NCBI RefSeq assembly: GCF_036711975.1
Contig: NC_091976.1
Location: forward strand, 6,820,001-6,884,000
Source: Onthophagus taurus
Taxonomy: Eukaryota > Arthropoda > Insecta > Coleoptera > Scarabaeidae
Length of the DNA stretch: 64,000 nucleotides
Reading direction: 5' to 3'
Positions 43,919 to 53,490 of this stretch are shown in pieces (the first letter of the stretch is position 1; each line of letters opens with the position of its first letter). The notes below the pieces were generated by a model. The model made no database searches, was not told the origin of the DNA, and saw nothing but the letters and a program-made list of their open reading frames with translations. The position numbers and the translations under genes were made by a program.

Positions 43919-45836
43919 ATGTCAAGGTTGGTTCAGTTATATATAGTGAAAATGACACCTAAAATATCAAAAGAAGTATTACGTGGATGTGCCTTGGTTC
44001 TTGGAGCCGTTTTACAAGAAGAATTAAAAAACACGAGGGAATGGATTTCTTGCAGAGATAAGTTAGGTGCTTCTTCTCACCCTTTTAAAAGAATTAGCTG
44101 AAGAAGATCCGACAGCTTATAGAAATAGCCTAAGAATAAGTACTACAAATTTTAATAATTTGCTGCAAATGGTAGAAGATTCAATCCAAAAAACTAATAC
44201 GGTAATGAGATTGGCTTTCCCACAAGAGTAAAACTTGAAATAACGCTACGCTATTTAGCCACTGGAGACAGCTTTAAATCTTTGGAGTATCTATTTCGAG
44301 TCCCGGAATGTACAATTTCGAAATTTTTACCGGAAGTTCTAACTGCAATATCAGATGTTCTCAAACCCTACCTAAAGGTTAGTTAATCTAATAAAGTTAT
44401 TACCTAAAGAAATAGGAGATAAATAAAACTAGTCATGAACAGTAAATAAGTTTATTTTTCTCTTCTTTTTTAAAACAATTACAATGACATATAAATTGCA
44501 TTGTCTGTACTATCAAGGAAACTATTCTGCATGGCTTCCTCTAACACATCAGAACTCTTTTTGTTCCAAACAGTATTTGGAAGGACGTTGGCGTAGTCAG
44601 TACTTTTCTTGGTATTTGTAGTAGATGTACAATTTTCAGTAATAACACTATCAGGATCGGGTGATGATTGTGGAGTGGAGCAAACTACAGATTGAGCATA
44701 TGTAGAGGGTGAACATGATGGCATACATGATGAAGACGGCAGATTAGAAAGTTTTGTATTAGTAATCAAATTCTGTATTTGTTGTTGTAGTATTATTGCC
44801 CCCCTACTAGGTAATTCTCGAAGCTCTATGGCAACATACTGTCCAAAAACATCAAATGCATCCTGTTTGTTCACTTTTGAAACAATATCATTAAATTCTT
44901 CAAGGGCACCCTGTACGCATGATCGTTTTTCTTTGGCTTGGGTTCTTTTGGCAGGAAGAGGTTTCGTGATCGGTGCATGAAGAACTCTTTTCTGTGATGG
45001 ATAGGATTGTTCACCCGATGTTGTCCTGTCAGTGTTCAAATCTGATTCTCCTTCTTCTGTATCCGTTTTGTTTCCGTCCACTGTGGGTTGTATATCCTAA
45101 AAATAATAGATAATGCTTTGAAATAAGAAACAAGTATCAGGGTTTTTATTATATTTTCAGGTGCCCTCAGCAAGTGATGAATGGAAAGAAATAGAAAAAA
45201 AATTCATGGCATATTGGAATTTTCCTAGATGTTGCGGTGCAATTGATGGCAAACACGTTCAAATTAAATGCCCACCAAACAGCGGTTCATCATTTTATAA
45301 TTATAAGGGCACATACAGCATAATTTTATTCGCCATGGTGGATGCAACTTACAGCGTCAGATACATAGATATAGGAGGAAATGGATGTGCAAGCGATAGT
45401 GCAATATTCAGAGACTCAACTTTAAACATAGCCATTCAGAATAAGTTGTTAGGCTTCCCTGACAAATCAGTTATTATTGGTGACGATGCATTTCCCTTAA
45501 GAGCAAATTTAATGAAGCCGTATTATTTCGAGTATTTCAGAGACCAATACAATTAAAATCAGATACTATTGATAATGTAATCTGGGCTGCTTGTAGTTTA
45601 CATAATTGCTTCTATGCTTCATAATGACTTCTAATACTTACCTTACCCCACAATCAGTTGACAGTGAGGATTTAAATACTTTGGAGGTGTCATCGGGAAC
45701 GTGGCGAAATCATACTAATGGACTACGGCCGGTGAGCCACTTGGGCAGCAATAATTACAAACGACAAGCGGAGAATGTACGAAGTTCTTATGCCCAATAT
45801 TTTATGACAGAAGGATCTGTTCTGTTCTGGGATTGA
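43919..45836 (+). pseudogene. Harbinger DDE transposase, two exons, broken
   Basis: Exon 1 (43919-44377) starts around KMTPKISKEVLRGCALVLGA, frameshifts near 44080, and continues with LLKELAEEDPTAYRNSL and RYLATGDSFKSLEYLF (the helix-turn-helix part). The intron is CTAAAG|GTTAGT at 44378 to TTTTCAG at 45160. Exon 2 begins VPSASDEWKEI and shows CCGAIDGKHVQI (first Asp), VIIGDDAFPL (second Asp) and, in another frame, a C-terminal tail ending FMTEGSVLFWD at 45836. The stretch that should hold the third catalytic residue (V-ENAFG region) is missing between FEYFRD and SDTIDNVIWAACSLHNCF, an internal deletion. Further stops are at 45554 and near 45620. Confidence 0.88.
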
Positions 45837-46232
45837 ATAAATATATACTTACTAAATTTGATTTTGACTCTCCTGTTGATGTAATTTCCGTAGAAAATCA
45901 GCTTTACCAAACCAAATCAATTTAGGAGTGTAGATATCATCGGTTCCCATACCACTTTTTTTTGACTTTTCAATTTTGGCCAATTCTTGGCGGTAGGCAT
46001 CTTTAATACTTTTTATTTTTGATTTTAGCTGCTTTGGTGTCATATCCTCAACTAAACCTTCAGCTTTTAATTCTTCAGTTAATTTTTCGAAAACCGCGTC
46101 CCTCAATTTTGTATCGTGATAATTTTTTAGTTTTATATTCCATAATATTGGAAAATTTTCGTAAATTTCCAAAAACTTGCTGATATTACTATTCCACTTC
46201 ATGTTGAGGCTTTGTACACATAAACACAACAA
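44479..46232 (-). pseudogene. Harbinger MADF-domain accessory protein, two exons
   Basis: The first exon (46232 to about 45855) encodes a MADF/Myb-SANT-like DNA-binding domain: NISKFLEIYENFPILWN, DAVFEKLTEELK, TPKQLKSKIKSIKDAYRQE and a GTDDIYTPKLIWFGKADFL end. A donor-like TTTA|GTAAGTA follows at about 45853. An acceptor TTATTTTTAG|GATATA near 45097 opens the second exon (45097-44479), with a Ser/Thr-rich linker and a C-terminal helical region (CVQGALEEFNDIVSKVNKQD, AIELRELPSRGAIILQQQI). As read, the junction makes TA+G, a stop, so either the splice sites differ or the copy is mutated. Such proteins help bind the transposon ends in other Harbingers. Confidence 0.75.
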
Positions 46233-46904
46233 TCAGGTGGTTGCGAGTGAACAAGATCAAGCTTGTTTACGTGTTGCGTGTAATCATGCGCGCTTTTTAG
46301 TCGCCAACTATCTGACTAGCCGGATAGTAAAAAAGTGCGCTAGTGGCGTGTAAACTATCTCCGTGTAATCGACCCTTTAGAACAATAAAACGGTCATCAG
46401 CTACTATTGTCAATCGTCTTCTTTTCACAGGCGATCGCTTTAAAATACTGCATCTTCGTTAGTAACACAGATAATAAAGTGAATAAAAAAACAAAATGCT
46501 CAGAAAAGATTGGGCTACTGTTTGATTTCAGTTAACATCCTCTACTGTAGCAGCTGCACCCCACAGGGTATTACAAATTTCGAATTAATACCCGAATAAA
46601 AATTTCTATCGCAGGATTATTACAGAAGAATCAACCTTTCGATCAAAAAAAGAATCATTAAAATCGAATGAGTGGTTCGCGAGAAAGCCAGCTTTGAAAT
46701 TGTGGCTACATTTTAGTGGCCGTTTTTTTTTGCCGGTCAGTGTATAACTCGAAAACTGAAAGCCATGAGAAACGTTATTATTAATTATAAATTGTTTATA
46801 ATAAACGATATAATCATAATCCATCCACATCCATCCTTGCTCTAATAATTTTCTAGCAATTTAAAAGCTATTAATTATAATAAAAAGTAGTAACTACTTC
46901 TATT

Positions 46905-47520
46905 ATAAATAGGTGATTCCCTGGTTCCTCTCCATTCTGCATGGAAACTTATGTTGAAACTTATTTTTAAAACAATGTTCAGAAGTTAGCACCCAGATCG
47001 TGATTCTCAACTCTAAAGAGGAGACCTTGCCTTGTACCTGGTACACCGATGCTTTAACGACAGTTGATCCAGAGTAAGTGTGGATTAAATTGCCCCTCAA
47101 GCCCCTTTTTCAAGCTGAAGTTCTTGCTATAAACTTCTGCACAAGAGGTTTTATGCCTCAGCACACGGGATCTAAGGTCGTTCTCAGGCTTCCTAACCGG
47201 CCATGCGCCCCTAAAATACCACTTTTTCTACATTGGACAAGCAGAGCATCAAACTTATCGAATTTGCAACGACGAGTCGGAAACTGCTAAACATAATATA
47301 TACTGTGTGAATGCGTCGCCAGAGGCCGCCTAAGACACCAAATTTTCGGTAAAGTTCGCCTGACACATACCGTACATAAAGGAACAAGACCTTGGAGCAA
47401 TACTCAGCTTCATCAAGGAAACTTACATTTGCTCTAAATCTTTTGAGGGCTTAAGTTACAATAGGTCTTATAGGTCGAAGTGGCGAGAGGGGCCTTTCCC
47501 TTCAGGTCGACAGCAACACA
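46905..47520 (+). pseudogene. Short degraded copy of the LOA-type LINE (3' end)
   Basis: Contains FQAEVLAINFCT, then a direct jump to a nucleotide stretch matching the C-terminal part of the LOA-type LINE at 50.2-51.0 kb (the same RGFMPQ and SNLSNLQRR-like shadow frames are present). The order of blocks is that of RNase H followed by the C-terminal zinc-binding tail, with an internal deletion of about 300 bp. Orientation is opposite to the full copy. It is inserted in satellite C. Confidence 0.7.
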
Positions 47521-47659
47521 AAAATAAATTGTTTATAATAAGTAGTATAATCATAATCCACAGTGTTCGTCAAGAAATCAGCAACACCCTTTCTTTTTTT
47601 TGTTTCATTGCATCTAAATTTCTGAAATTTAGTTTATATTGGAGGTTCATTCAAATGCA

Positions 47660-48180
47660 ATAAAATACGATAATAGTATATTAAAAAACCAGTTTAATGA
47701 ATGAGTGCTTTAAGTCTTATGAAACGTGTTTTTATCCTTTTTTTTAACAGAAATAAAATAAGTTTTGACAATGTAGGGAAATAGGTATGTAGCAGTTGGT
47801 AAAACCGTAACACTTGAAAATAGAAATTTGAATTGACAATTAGAAATTGCCAAAACGCAAAATATATTCATCTGAAAAAAATGTTTTATGTAAACCTCCT
47901 GAAATAAGAGAAATTACTCAGAGTTCTATTAAAATACTACTTCCAGAGAAGGCCCACGAAAGGTAGGAACAATAGTACGCTAAATTTAAGACGTGGTGCG
48001 AAGAGAAGAAGATTAAAGATATTTCAGAAAATGACCCAATGTCACCAACTTGAACTGGTTCCATAAAATGTTACTAAAATCTCATTACCGCATTGAATGC
48101 TGTAAGGAGTCTCATTACAGCACCCGTTTGAGTACTGTAATAGCTTTCATTACCGTTGCGAATTACAAAATAGTATATTA
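47660..48180. repeat. Direct repeat copy 1 of the arm family
   Basis: Shares with 48181-48750 the ordered words ATGAATGAGTGCTTTAAGTC, TTATGAAACGTGTTTTTAT, GACAATGTAGGGAAATAGGT, ATGTAGCAGTTGGTAA, CATTGTCACC-type text, CTCATTACAGCACCCGTTTG and GCGAATTACAAAA. The two copies are head-to-tail. An insertion of about 100 bp at 47960-48040 breaks this copy. Confidence 0.7.
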
Positions 48181-48750
48181 AAAAACAAGTTTCGTAAGAC
48201 ACGGTTGAAATGCACGAATTCAAGTTGAAAAACGGGTGGCGAAGCCACGAGTTTTTTAATGAATGAGTGCTTTAAGTCTTATGAAACGTGTTTTTTATGC
48301 TATTTTTTGTAATTCGCGTTTTTATACTTTTTTTTAACAAAAAGTAAATTTTGGCAATGTAGGGAAATAGGTATGTAGCAGTTGGTAACACCGGAACACT
48401 TGAAAATAGAAACTTTGAATTGACAATTAGAAACTGTCAAAACACAAAATATATTCACCTGAAAAAAATGTTTGATGTACACGTCCCAAAATAAGAGAAA
48501 TTGCTCAGAGTCAATGTCCTCATCATTGTGGACTTTGTATTCGATGCTAAGAACGTGTTTAAACATCCATAGACAAAAAATGTCACATTGACAACCAGAA
48601 AAATTAATGACCCAATGTCACCAACTTGAACTGGTTCTATAAAATGTTACTAAAATCTCATTACAGTATCGGATGCTGTAAGGAGTCTCATTACAGCACC
48701 CGTTTGAGTACTGTTATAGCTTCCATTATCGTAGCGAATTACAAAAAATA
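48181..48750 (+). repeat. Left arm of a large inverted repeat
   Basis: Nearly identical in reverse complement to 56080-56650. Landmarks: AACAAGTTTCGTAAGACACG, a GTGGCGAAGCCACGAG hairpin, TTAATGAATGAGTGCTTTAA, GTAGGGAAATAGGTATGTA, AATGTCCTCATCATTGTGG, TTTAAACATCCATAGACAAA, and an end with CTCATTACAGCACCCGTTTG and GCGAATTACAAAAAAT. The arms are about 570 bp and enclose 7.3 kb that holds the Sola-like element. No coding sequence is recognised in the arm. Confidence 0.85.
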
Positions 48751-48789
48751 TTTATTTCGTTGTCTTCATCACTGATGACCGGAAATATA

Positions 48790-48985
48790 CGGTTTCTTTT
48801 GGTCTCGATATAGTCTACAACTAATGAAAGCGACAATTCGAGCAAAGCACTTCAAATTCTTAATATACCAGGGACGCGGCATATCAACAAAATGCGCCAC
48901 TCATATTTACAAGACCATCTGCAGGTCGATAGTGAAATATGCACCGCTGATCCTCGTTAACGCGTTAGAGGAGCCTTAAGCGATC
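48790..48985 (+). pseudogene. Possible LINE reverse transcriptase scrap
   Basis: A frame reads ATHIYKTICRSIVKYAPLIL, resembling the 'LYK-IIRPVL-YGSPVW' block near the C-terminus of jockey-group RTs. Only about 50 residues remain, so the call is tentative. Confidence 0.35.
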
Positions 48986-50227
48986 AAAGTTGAGCCAAAA
49001 ATTTACATTTTATTTTTTATTTCAATTATAAGTAAACCGTAAAATTTGAAATTTTGTATATCTAAGTTTCCCGATTAAAATCTGAACCATCCTGTATAGT
49101 TTATTAAAAACATTTGAGCCGGTGAGAATGAAAGTGGCATAAGTCACATTTTGACAAATTGGAGAAATTTAATTGTATGTTAAAATTATTATTGAAAAAT
49201 CAAATAAAAAAAGATCGCAATACTGAAAACTGATTGCTGTTTGAAATTAAATGATTAACCCGATTTATAAACATTATATTCTGCATCTTTTGTATATACT
49301 ATAAAAAGTAGGAGTTAAGTGACTTATGCCACTTTCATCCTAAATACGTGCAAGGTAATATGATAATTTCTGGACATACATCGAAAAAAAGTTGTTGTTA
49401 TTTTATACATTTTCAAGGCTCTTATTACTTGAGTCAATTTCAATTAAATAACATTTCCTATTTTACTTCACATTTTTAATGTATTTAACACAAATATAAA
49501 ATAAAATTAAAATTAAAGCCTAAGGAACAATGAAATGTGCAACTAAAGAACAAACAAAATATTAAAAATGTCAACATTCTAATACAAATGCGTCCTATAT
49601 TATTCAATTTTCGAAAATTTTTCAAAAGGTGTCCACTACTGGCTTATAACCTGCAGTTCGTCATCACCTTCCTCTTTATTATTAAGTTCATCACTTTCAT
49701 CTACATGGAAAGATAGAGGTCCAATATCGCCTTCTATAGCATTGGATGTACATAGATTTAAAAAAAAATTGTGATGCACCGGAGGAATAAACGGCAACAA
49801 AGCCATCATATCCTGTTTTTTAAACTCCCCTATAGGTCTTATGTTAGTATAAAGTTTAACGTACGGTATGTTCTTTAAAGAAATAGGCCTTCCCTTTCTG
49901 CCAGTTGGCTTTATGTTTAGGACATCAAACTCTATCATGTCCTCTAATGTTTCCTTATACATTATTTTATAAGGACTCCCTTTCGTGTTTATACGTTTAT
50001 ACCAGTTTATACGTTTATTTTCAATATTGATTTTTCTGTTACTAACATTCCTCTTTAAATTTTCAGTAGAAAAAAAATCATTTTTATTCATTGTACTTAT
50101 TATAAATTTTTTTTTATTTCTACAATTTGTCATTATTATTTATTATTATTGCTGCCGGGCTGAGGAGGGCGGCCCCTCTCGTTACCGCGACCTATAAGAT
50201 CTATTGTAACTTTAGCCCTCCAAAGGT

Positions 50228-51352
50228 TTAGGGCAAATGTAGGTCCTTAATGAACCTTAGTATTGTCCTGAGGTCTTGAACCTTTATGTCGGTAGGTAAC
50301 AGGGGAGTTTTACCGAAGACGTTGTGCCTTAGACGTCCTCTGGCGACGCAATTGCACAGTATATGTTCAGCAGTTTCTGACTCGTCGTTGCATAGTCGAC
50401 AAGTTTGATCCTCAGCTTGTCCAATGTGGAAGAGGTGGTATTTTAGGGGCACATGGCCAGTTAGGGAGCCTGAGAGCGTTCTTAGATCCCCTTTGCTGAG
50501 GCATAAAACCTCTTTGGTTTTGTTTTGCGACGGAGTTATCATACTCTTCGCTTGTCTGTGACCTGGAAGTTCTTTCCAGCGTAAGGCTATCTTTGAAGCC
50601 TCCCAGTTGTTGATTATTTGTTTTAGGTGGCTTTTTTGTAGTCCACATCCAGGTTGGGGTCCAATGAAGGGCGTGTTTGCTGCCTCTTTGGCCAGCTTGT
50701 CGGCCTTCTCATTGCCCTCAATGTTGCTGTGACCTGGAACCCACCATAGGGTAACATCATTGCCCCTAGCGAGTTCTCTCAAGTTGTTGGTGCACTCTCT
50801 GATCAGTGCGGAGCCACACGTGTAGGCCTGAATTGCCTTTAAGGCGGCCCGACTGTCTGTGAAAATGTTTATGGATGCACCTTTTTGTCCCTTCTGTAGG
50901 TTCAAAGCGGTGCAGAAGTTTATAGCAAGAACTTCTGCTTGGAAAATTGTTAAGTCCGAGCTGAGGGGCAATTTGATGTGGCTATTTGGTCCACTGATGC
51001 CCATGCCTATTCCAAATCTTACTGTCTTTGAAGCATCGGTGTAGCAGGCTAGGGCTCCTCTTTTTAGTTGAGGCCCTCCTTTCGCCCAATCATCCCTGCT
51101 ACTAAATATGACCTTATACGGTTGGTTGAAATTGTATTCCGTCGGTATAAGGTCCGTTTTAATTTCAATCAGGTGATTTAGACATGGGTCTTTGAGGATC
51201 TCGAGGTGTCCTCTGAGATTACCCTGCATAAACTTGAGTGAAGAAACTGTTTTCAGTGATAAAGCACTTAAGGCTGCCTCCTTTTGTATATATATGTGGA
51301 GCGGTGTGAGACCGAGTAGGGCTTCCAAAGCAGCCGTCGGACAGGATCTCAT
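50228..51352 (-). CDS. LOA-type LINE ORF2, RNase H part
   Basis: Continues ORF2 after the nonsense codon. RNase H motifs: ACYTDASKT (Asp), IFQAEVLAINFC (Glu), NIFTDSRAALKAIQ (Asp) and VPGHSNIEGNEKADKLAK (His and Asp), all in the correct order. The C-terminus carries a zinc-finger-like CRLCNDESETAEHILCNC. The listed start is an internal Met; translation in an intact element would come through from the RT. Confidence 0.88.
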   Translation of the reverse strand: MRSCPTAALEALLGLTPLHIYIQKEAALSALSLKTVSSLKFMQGNLRGHLEILKDPCLNHLIEIKTDLIPTEYNFNQPYKVIFSSRDDWAKGGPQLKRGALACYTDASKTVRFGIGMGISGPNSHIKLPLSSDLTIFQAEVLAINFCTALNLQKGQKGASINIFTDSRAALKAIQAYTCGSALIRECTNNLRELARGNDVTLWWVPGHSNIEGNEKADKLAKEAANTPFIGPQPGCGLQKSHLKQIINNWEASKIALRWKELPGHRQAKSMITPSQNKTKEVLCLSKGDLRTLSGSLTGHVPLKYHLFHIGQAEDQTCRLCNDESETAEHILCNCVARGRLRHNVFGKTPLLPTDIKVQDLRTILRFIKDLHLP

Positions 51353-51433
51353 TGCACCCGTTATGTTAAGACATGCTAACCGCTGGATTTGTGCCAGCTG
51401 TTGTTGAGCTGTCTTATGTTTTGTTTTTGGCCA

Positions 51434-52609
51434 TCAAACTAATGAGGCGTAGGCGACCATGGGTCTGATTATTGCTACGTAGGCCCAATGAGCCATTCGT
51501 GGTTTGAGACCCCAGTTCCTTCCTAGGAGCCCGCGGCAGATCTGGTTTGCCATGATGGCCTTTTTCCTCAACTTATCTAAGTGTGAGTTCCAGTTTAGTT
51601 TACTGTCAAGTATTACCCCTAGGTATTTAGTTTCTGTTTTGAGGTAAATAGTTCTGCTTTCAATGGAGGGTGCTTTTATTTGTAGCTTCCTTCTCCGAGT
51701 GAAAGGGACTATTTCGATTTTATTGGGATTGATGCTGAGCCCATTGCTTCTGCACCAAGTATTGGTGAGTAGTAGGGCTTTCTGCATTAGCTGAGTTATG
51801 ATTGAATCATATTTACCTCGGATTGTGATTACCAGGTCATCAGCATACCCTTGTATCTTAAATCCGTTTTTAGTTAGGGTGTTCATCAAGTCATCAACTA
51901 CCAGGCACCATAATAGAGGTGATAGCACTCCCCCTTGGGGACATCCTCTTAGCGCCTTTATAGTCAGCGACTCGCCTCCCAGACTGGCTGTGATCTGCCG
52001 ACTTTTCAACATGGCTATACACCACTTGATTGTCGACGGATGTATGTCTTTTACGTTTAAAGCCTTCTCTATGGATTCATATGAGGTGTTATCAAACGCA
52101 CCCTCTATATCTATGAAAGCACAAAGGGCTATCTCTTTGGTTGCAATTGCCTTCTCTAAGGTGCTAGTCAAAGCATGGAGAGCGGTAATTGTTGATTTTG
52201 CTTTCTGGTAAGCATGTTGGCTAGGGTGGAGTGGATTTGTGAGAAGCACTCCATTCCTTAGGTATTGATCGATTACCTTTTCCATCCCTTTGAGGAGAAA
52301 TGAAGTTAGGCTAATTGATCTGTACGCCTTGGGGTCCGCGTTTGAACGCCTACCACCTTTAGGTATGAAGACCACCTTTACTTTCCTCCATAGAGTGGGT
52401 ATATAGCTAAAGCTGTAGCTAGCTATATATAGGGATATTATTATTGGGAGAAGTTCTTCTAAGCCTTTTTGCAGAAAGATAGGCAGAATTCCATCTCCTC
52501 CAGGTGATTTTAGGGGCTTGAAATTCGAGATAGCCCACCTTACTCTGTTGGGTGTGAAAATATTCCCAGCTGTGCTGCGAACCCTACCTGATGGACGGGT
52601 TATGTCCAT
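51434..52609 (-). CDS. LOA-type LINE ORF2, reverse transcriptase part
   Basis: Blocks in order: PLKSPGGDGILPIFLQKGL, VVFIPKGG and KAYRSISLTSFLLKGMEKV, SQHAYQKAKSTITALH, ALCAFIDIEGAFDNTSYESI (block A, Asp), LRGCPQGGVLSPLLWCL, GYADDLVITI (catalytic YADD at about 51840) and KYLGVILDSKLNWNSHL. All catalytic residues are present. It ends at YASLV with TGA where related proteins have Trp (YAS-V-W), so the stop at 51436-51434 is most likely a single Trp-to-stop change; the same frame continues with WPKTKHKTAQQ into the RNase H part. Confidence 0.88.
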   Translation of the reverse strand: MDITRPSGRVRSTAGNIFTPNRVRWAISNFKPLKSPGGDGILPIFLQKGLEELLPIIISLYIASYSFSYIPTLWRKVKVVFIPKGGRRSNADPKAYRSISLTSFLLKGMEKVIDQYLRNGVLLTNPLHPSQHAYQKAKSTITALHALTSTLEKAIATKEIALCAFIDIEGAFDNTSYESIEKALNVKDIHPSTIKWCIAMLKSRQITASLGGESLTIKALRGCPQGGVLSPLLWCLVVDDLMNTLTKNGFKIQGYADDLVITIRGKYDSIITQLMQKALLLTNTWCRSNGLSINPNKIEIVPFTRRRKLQIKAPSIESRTIYLKTETKYLGVILDSKLNWNSHLDKLRKKAIMANQICRGLLGRNWGLKPRMAHWAYVAIIRPMVAYASLV

Positions 52610-53490
52610 TACTTCAGGGTCGGCATCTGCATGGGGGCAGACTTTTCATACGCACTATGTATGAGATTGTTTAGTTGAAAAGAGGCTATTTCGAGATCCT
52701 CTCTGCTTTCAATCTTTGTTTTGATTTCATCAACCTCTTCGCCGATGTGTCTACAAAAAGAGCACCAATCAGTGAGTGAGGAGATTCTGAATTCTGTTTG
52801 TTTTGTCATGTCTGCTACAATGACAAAGCGAATATGCTTGTGATCCGCTAAAGTGATTTCACGTGAAACATGCCAGTTTGCGATTTGCGAACTAAGGCGA
52901 GGCGTGGCTAGGCTTATGTCTAGCACCTCTTGTCGACTCTTGGTAACAAAAGTCGGTACGTTACCTCTGTTGAGGATATCTAAATTTGTAGTTTGAAGGT
53001 ATTGGTAAAGATACTCACCCCTTTTGTTTGTGTCTGAGCTGTTCCATGCGAGATGATGTGTGTTCACATCGCAGCCCAGGAGGAGTTGTTTCCCCCTCTT
53101 ATTGCAATATTCGATGAGGTCTTTCACCTCTTGTGGCGGTGGATCGTCCGATTCACCGGGGAAGTATGCCGAGGCTATAATCGCCTCTTGCTTACCTCCC
53201 GGCGTCGGCAATACCGCTGACATTGCAACCAAGTCCCTAGAGATAAACTGGGTTAAAGGTAGGCAGTTTAAAGAGGATTTAGCGAGTATCGCTGCTCGCG
53301 CAGGGCATTCTCCTCTGTGATAAAATAACTTACCTGCTTTTGTTGATAGTCTTCTGACTATTCCTCCATATACATATGGTTCCTGAATCAACGCAACATG
53401 TATATTGGGGCTGTGGAAGCCCTTGACCAGCACGTCGGAGGCGCTTTTACAGTGCTGGATGTTGGCCTGGATGAAGCCTACTCCCGCCAT
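52609..53490 (-). CDS. LOA-type LINE ORF2, endonuclease part
   Basis: ATG at 53490, overlapping the ORF1 stop. An apurinic-type endonuclease domain: GFIQANIQHCKSASDVL (with the catalytic Asn), ALIQEPYV (Glu), LLGCDVNTHHLAWNSSDTNK (Asp, Asn and His), LDISLATP (Asp) and ITLADHKHI (Asp-His at the end). The domain looks complete. It ends at MPTLK with a TAA that overlaps the next ATG. The linker that normally joins endonuclease to RT is missing, so an internal deletion at about 52609 is likely. Confidence 0.85.
   Translation of the reverse strand: MAGVGFIQANIQHCKSASDVLVKGFHSPNIHVALIQEPYVYGGIVRRLSTKAGKLFYHRGECPARAAILAKSSLNCLPLTQFISRDLVAMSAVLPTPGGKQEAIIASAYFPGESDDPPPQEVKDLIEYCNKRGKQLLLGCDVNTHHLAWNSSDTNKRGEYLYQYLQTTNLDILNRGNVPTFVTKSRQEVLDISLATPRLSSQIANWHVSREITLADHKHIRFVIVADMTKQTEFRISSLTDWCSFCRHIGEEVDEIKTKIESREDLEIASFQLNNLIHSAYEKSAPMQMPTLK

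Larger units (their letters stand above)
43650..46376 (+). mobile_element. PIF/Harbinger transposon with TTA duplication
   Basis: TTA flanks both ends (43647-43649, 46377-46379), the 3-bp target of PIF/Harbinger. The inverted ends are long: AGGGTCGATTACACGGAGAT, AGTTTACACGCCACTAGCGC and ACTTTTTTACTA on the left match the complement on the right over more than 50 bp. Further inverted modules (GATAGTTAGCTAGC and CTAGATAGTAAAA types) follow inside. The two expected genes are present: a DDE transposase on the plus strand and a MADF-domain protein on the minus strand. Both are damaged. Confidence 0.93.
43030..46742. mobile_element. Tc1-like element with rearranged transposase, carrying a Harbinger
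   Basis: The ends are inverted: AGTGACCGGCAAAAAAAACC followed by GGCCACT on the left, and the complement GGCCGTTTTTTTTTGCCGGT with CAGTG on the right. TA is on each side (43028-43029, 46743-46744). Inside, the C-terminal part of a Tc1-type transposase is read on the plus strand (about 43190-43467: CSPDLNPIEYLWNQLQRRVR). An N-terminal DNA-binding part is read on the minus strand (PVKRRRLTIVADDRFIVL at about 46430-46380, continuing at 43650-43470 with VSERTIR and LAARRLPKDRGCF). The two parts point toward each other, so the interior is an internally inverted or chimeric copy. The Harbinger splits the N-terminal part. Confidence 0.75.
35640..47580 (+). repeat. Satellite C array (~340 bp units), split by several transposons
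   Basis: Pieces of one tandem array are found at 35640-35851, 37765-38497, 42750-43029, 46743-46905 and 47520-47580. The landmark TATAACTCGAAAACTAAAAG begins units at about 37773, 38100, 38446 and 46743, a spacing of about 327-346 bp where uninterrupted. Other ordered words are TTGTTTATAATAAACGATAT, CATCCTTGCTCTGATAA, AAATATTTTGTAGCTTGAAA and CACTTTTATTTAATATAAT. Each break coincides with a transposon end, and the sequence on the two sides joins into a normal unit at the DD39D mariner. A piece in the opposite orientation is found at about 56660-56770. Coordinates give the outer bounds. Confidence 0.85.

Noticed and set aside
45097..45860. Confident splice joining the two MADF exons
   Set aside because: The best donor and acceptor produce TAG at the junction; kept as a pseudogene with an uncertain junction.
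48300..48566. Open frames in the inverted-repeat arms (also 56174-56497)
   Set aside because: The two arms encode the same meaningless frame on opposite strands and no domain is seen; more likely non-coding repeat.
51798..52211. Plus-strand open frame of 137 codons
   Set aside because: Antisense shadow of the LINE reverse transcriptase; no motif of its own.
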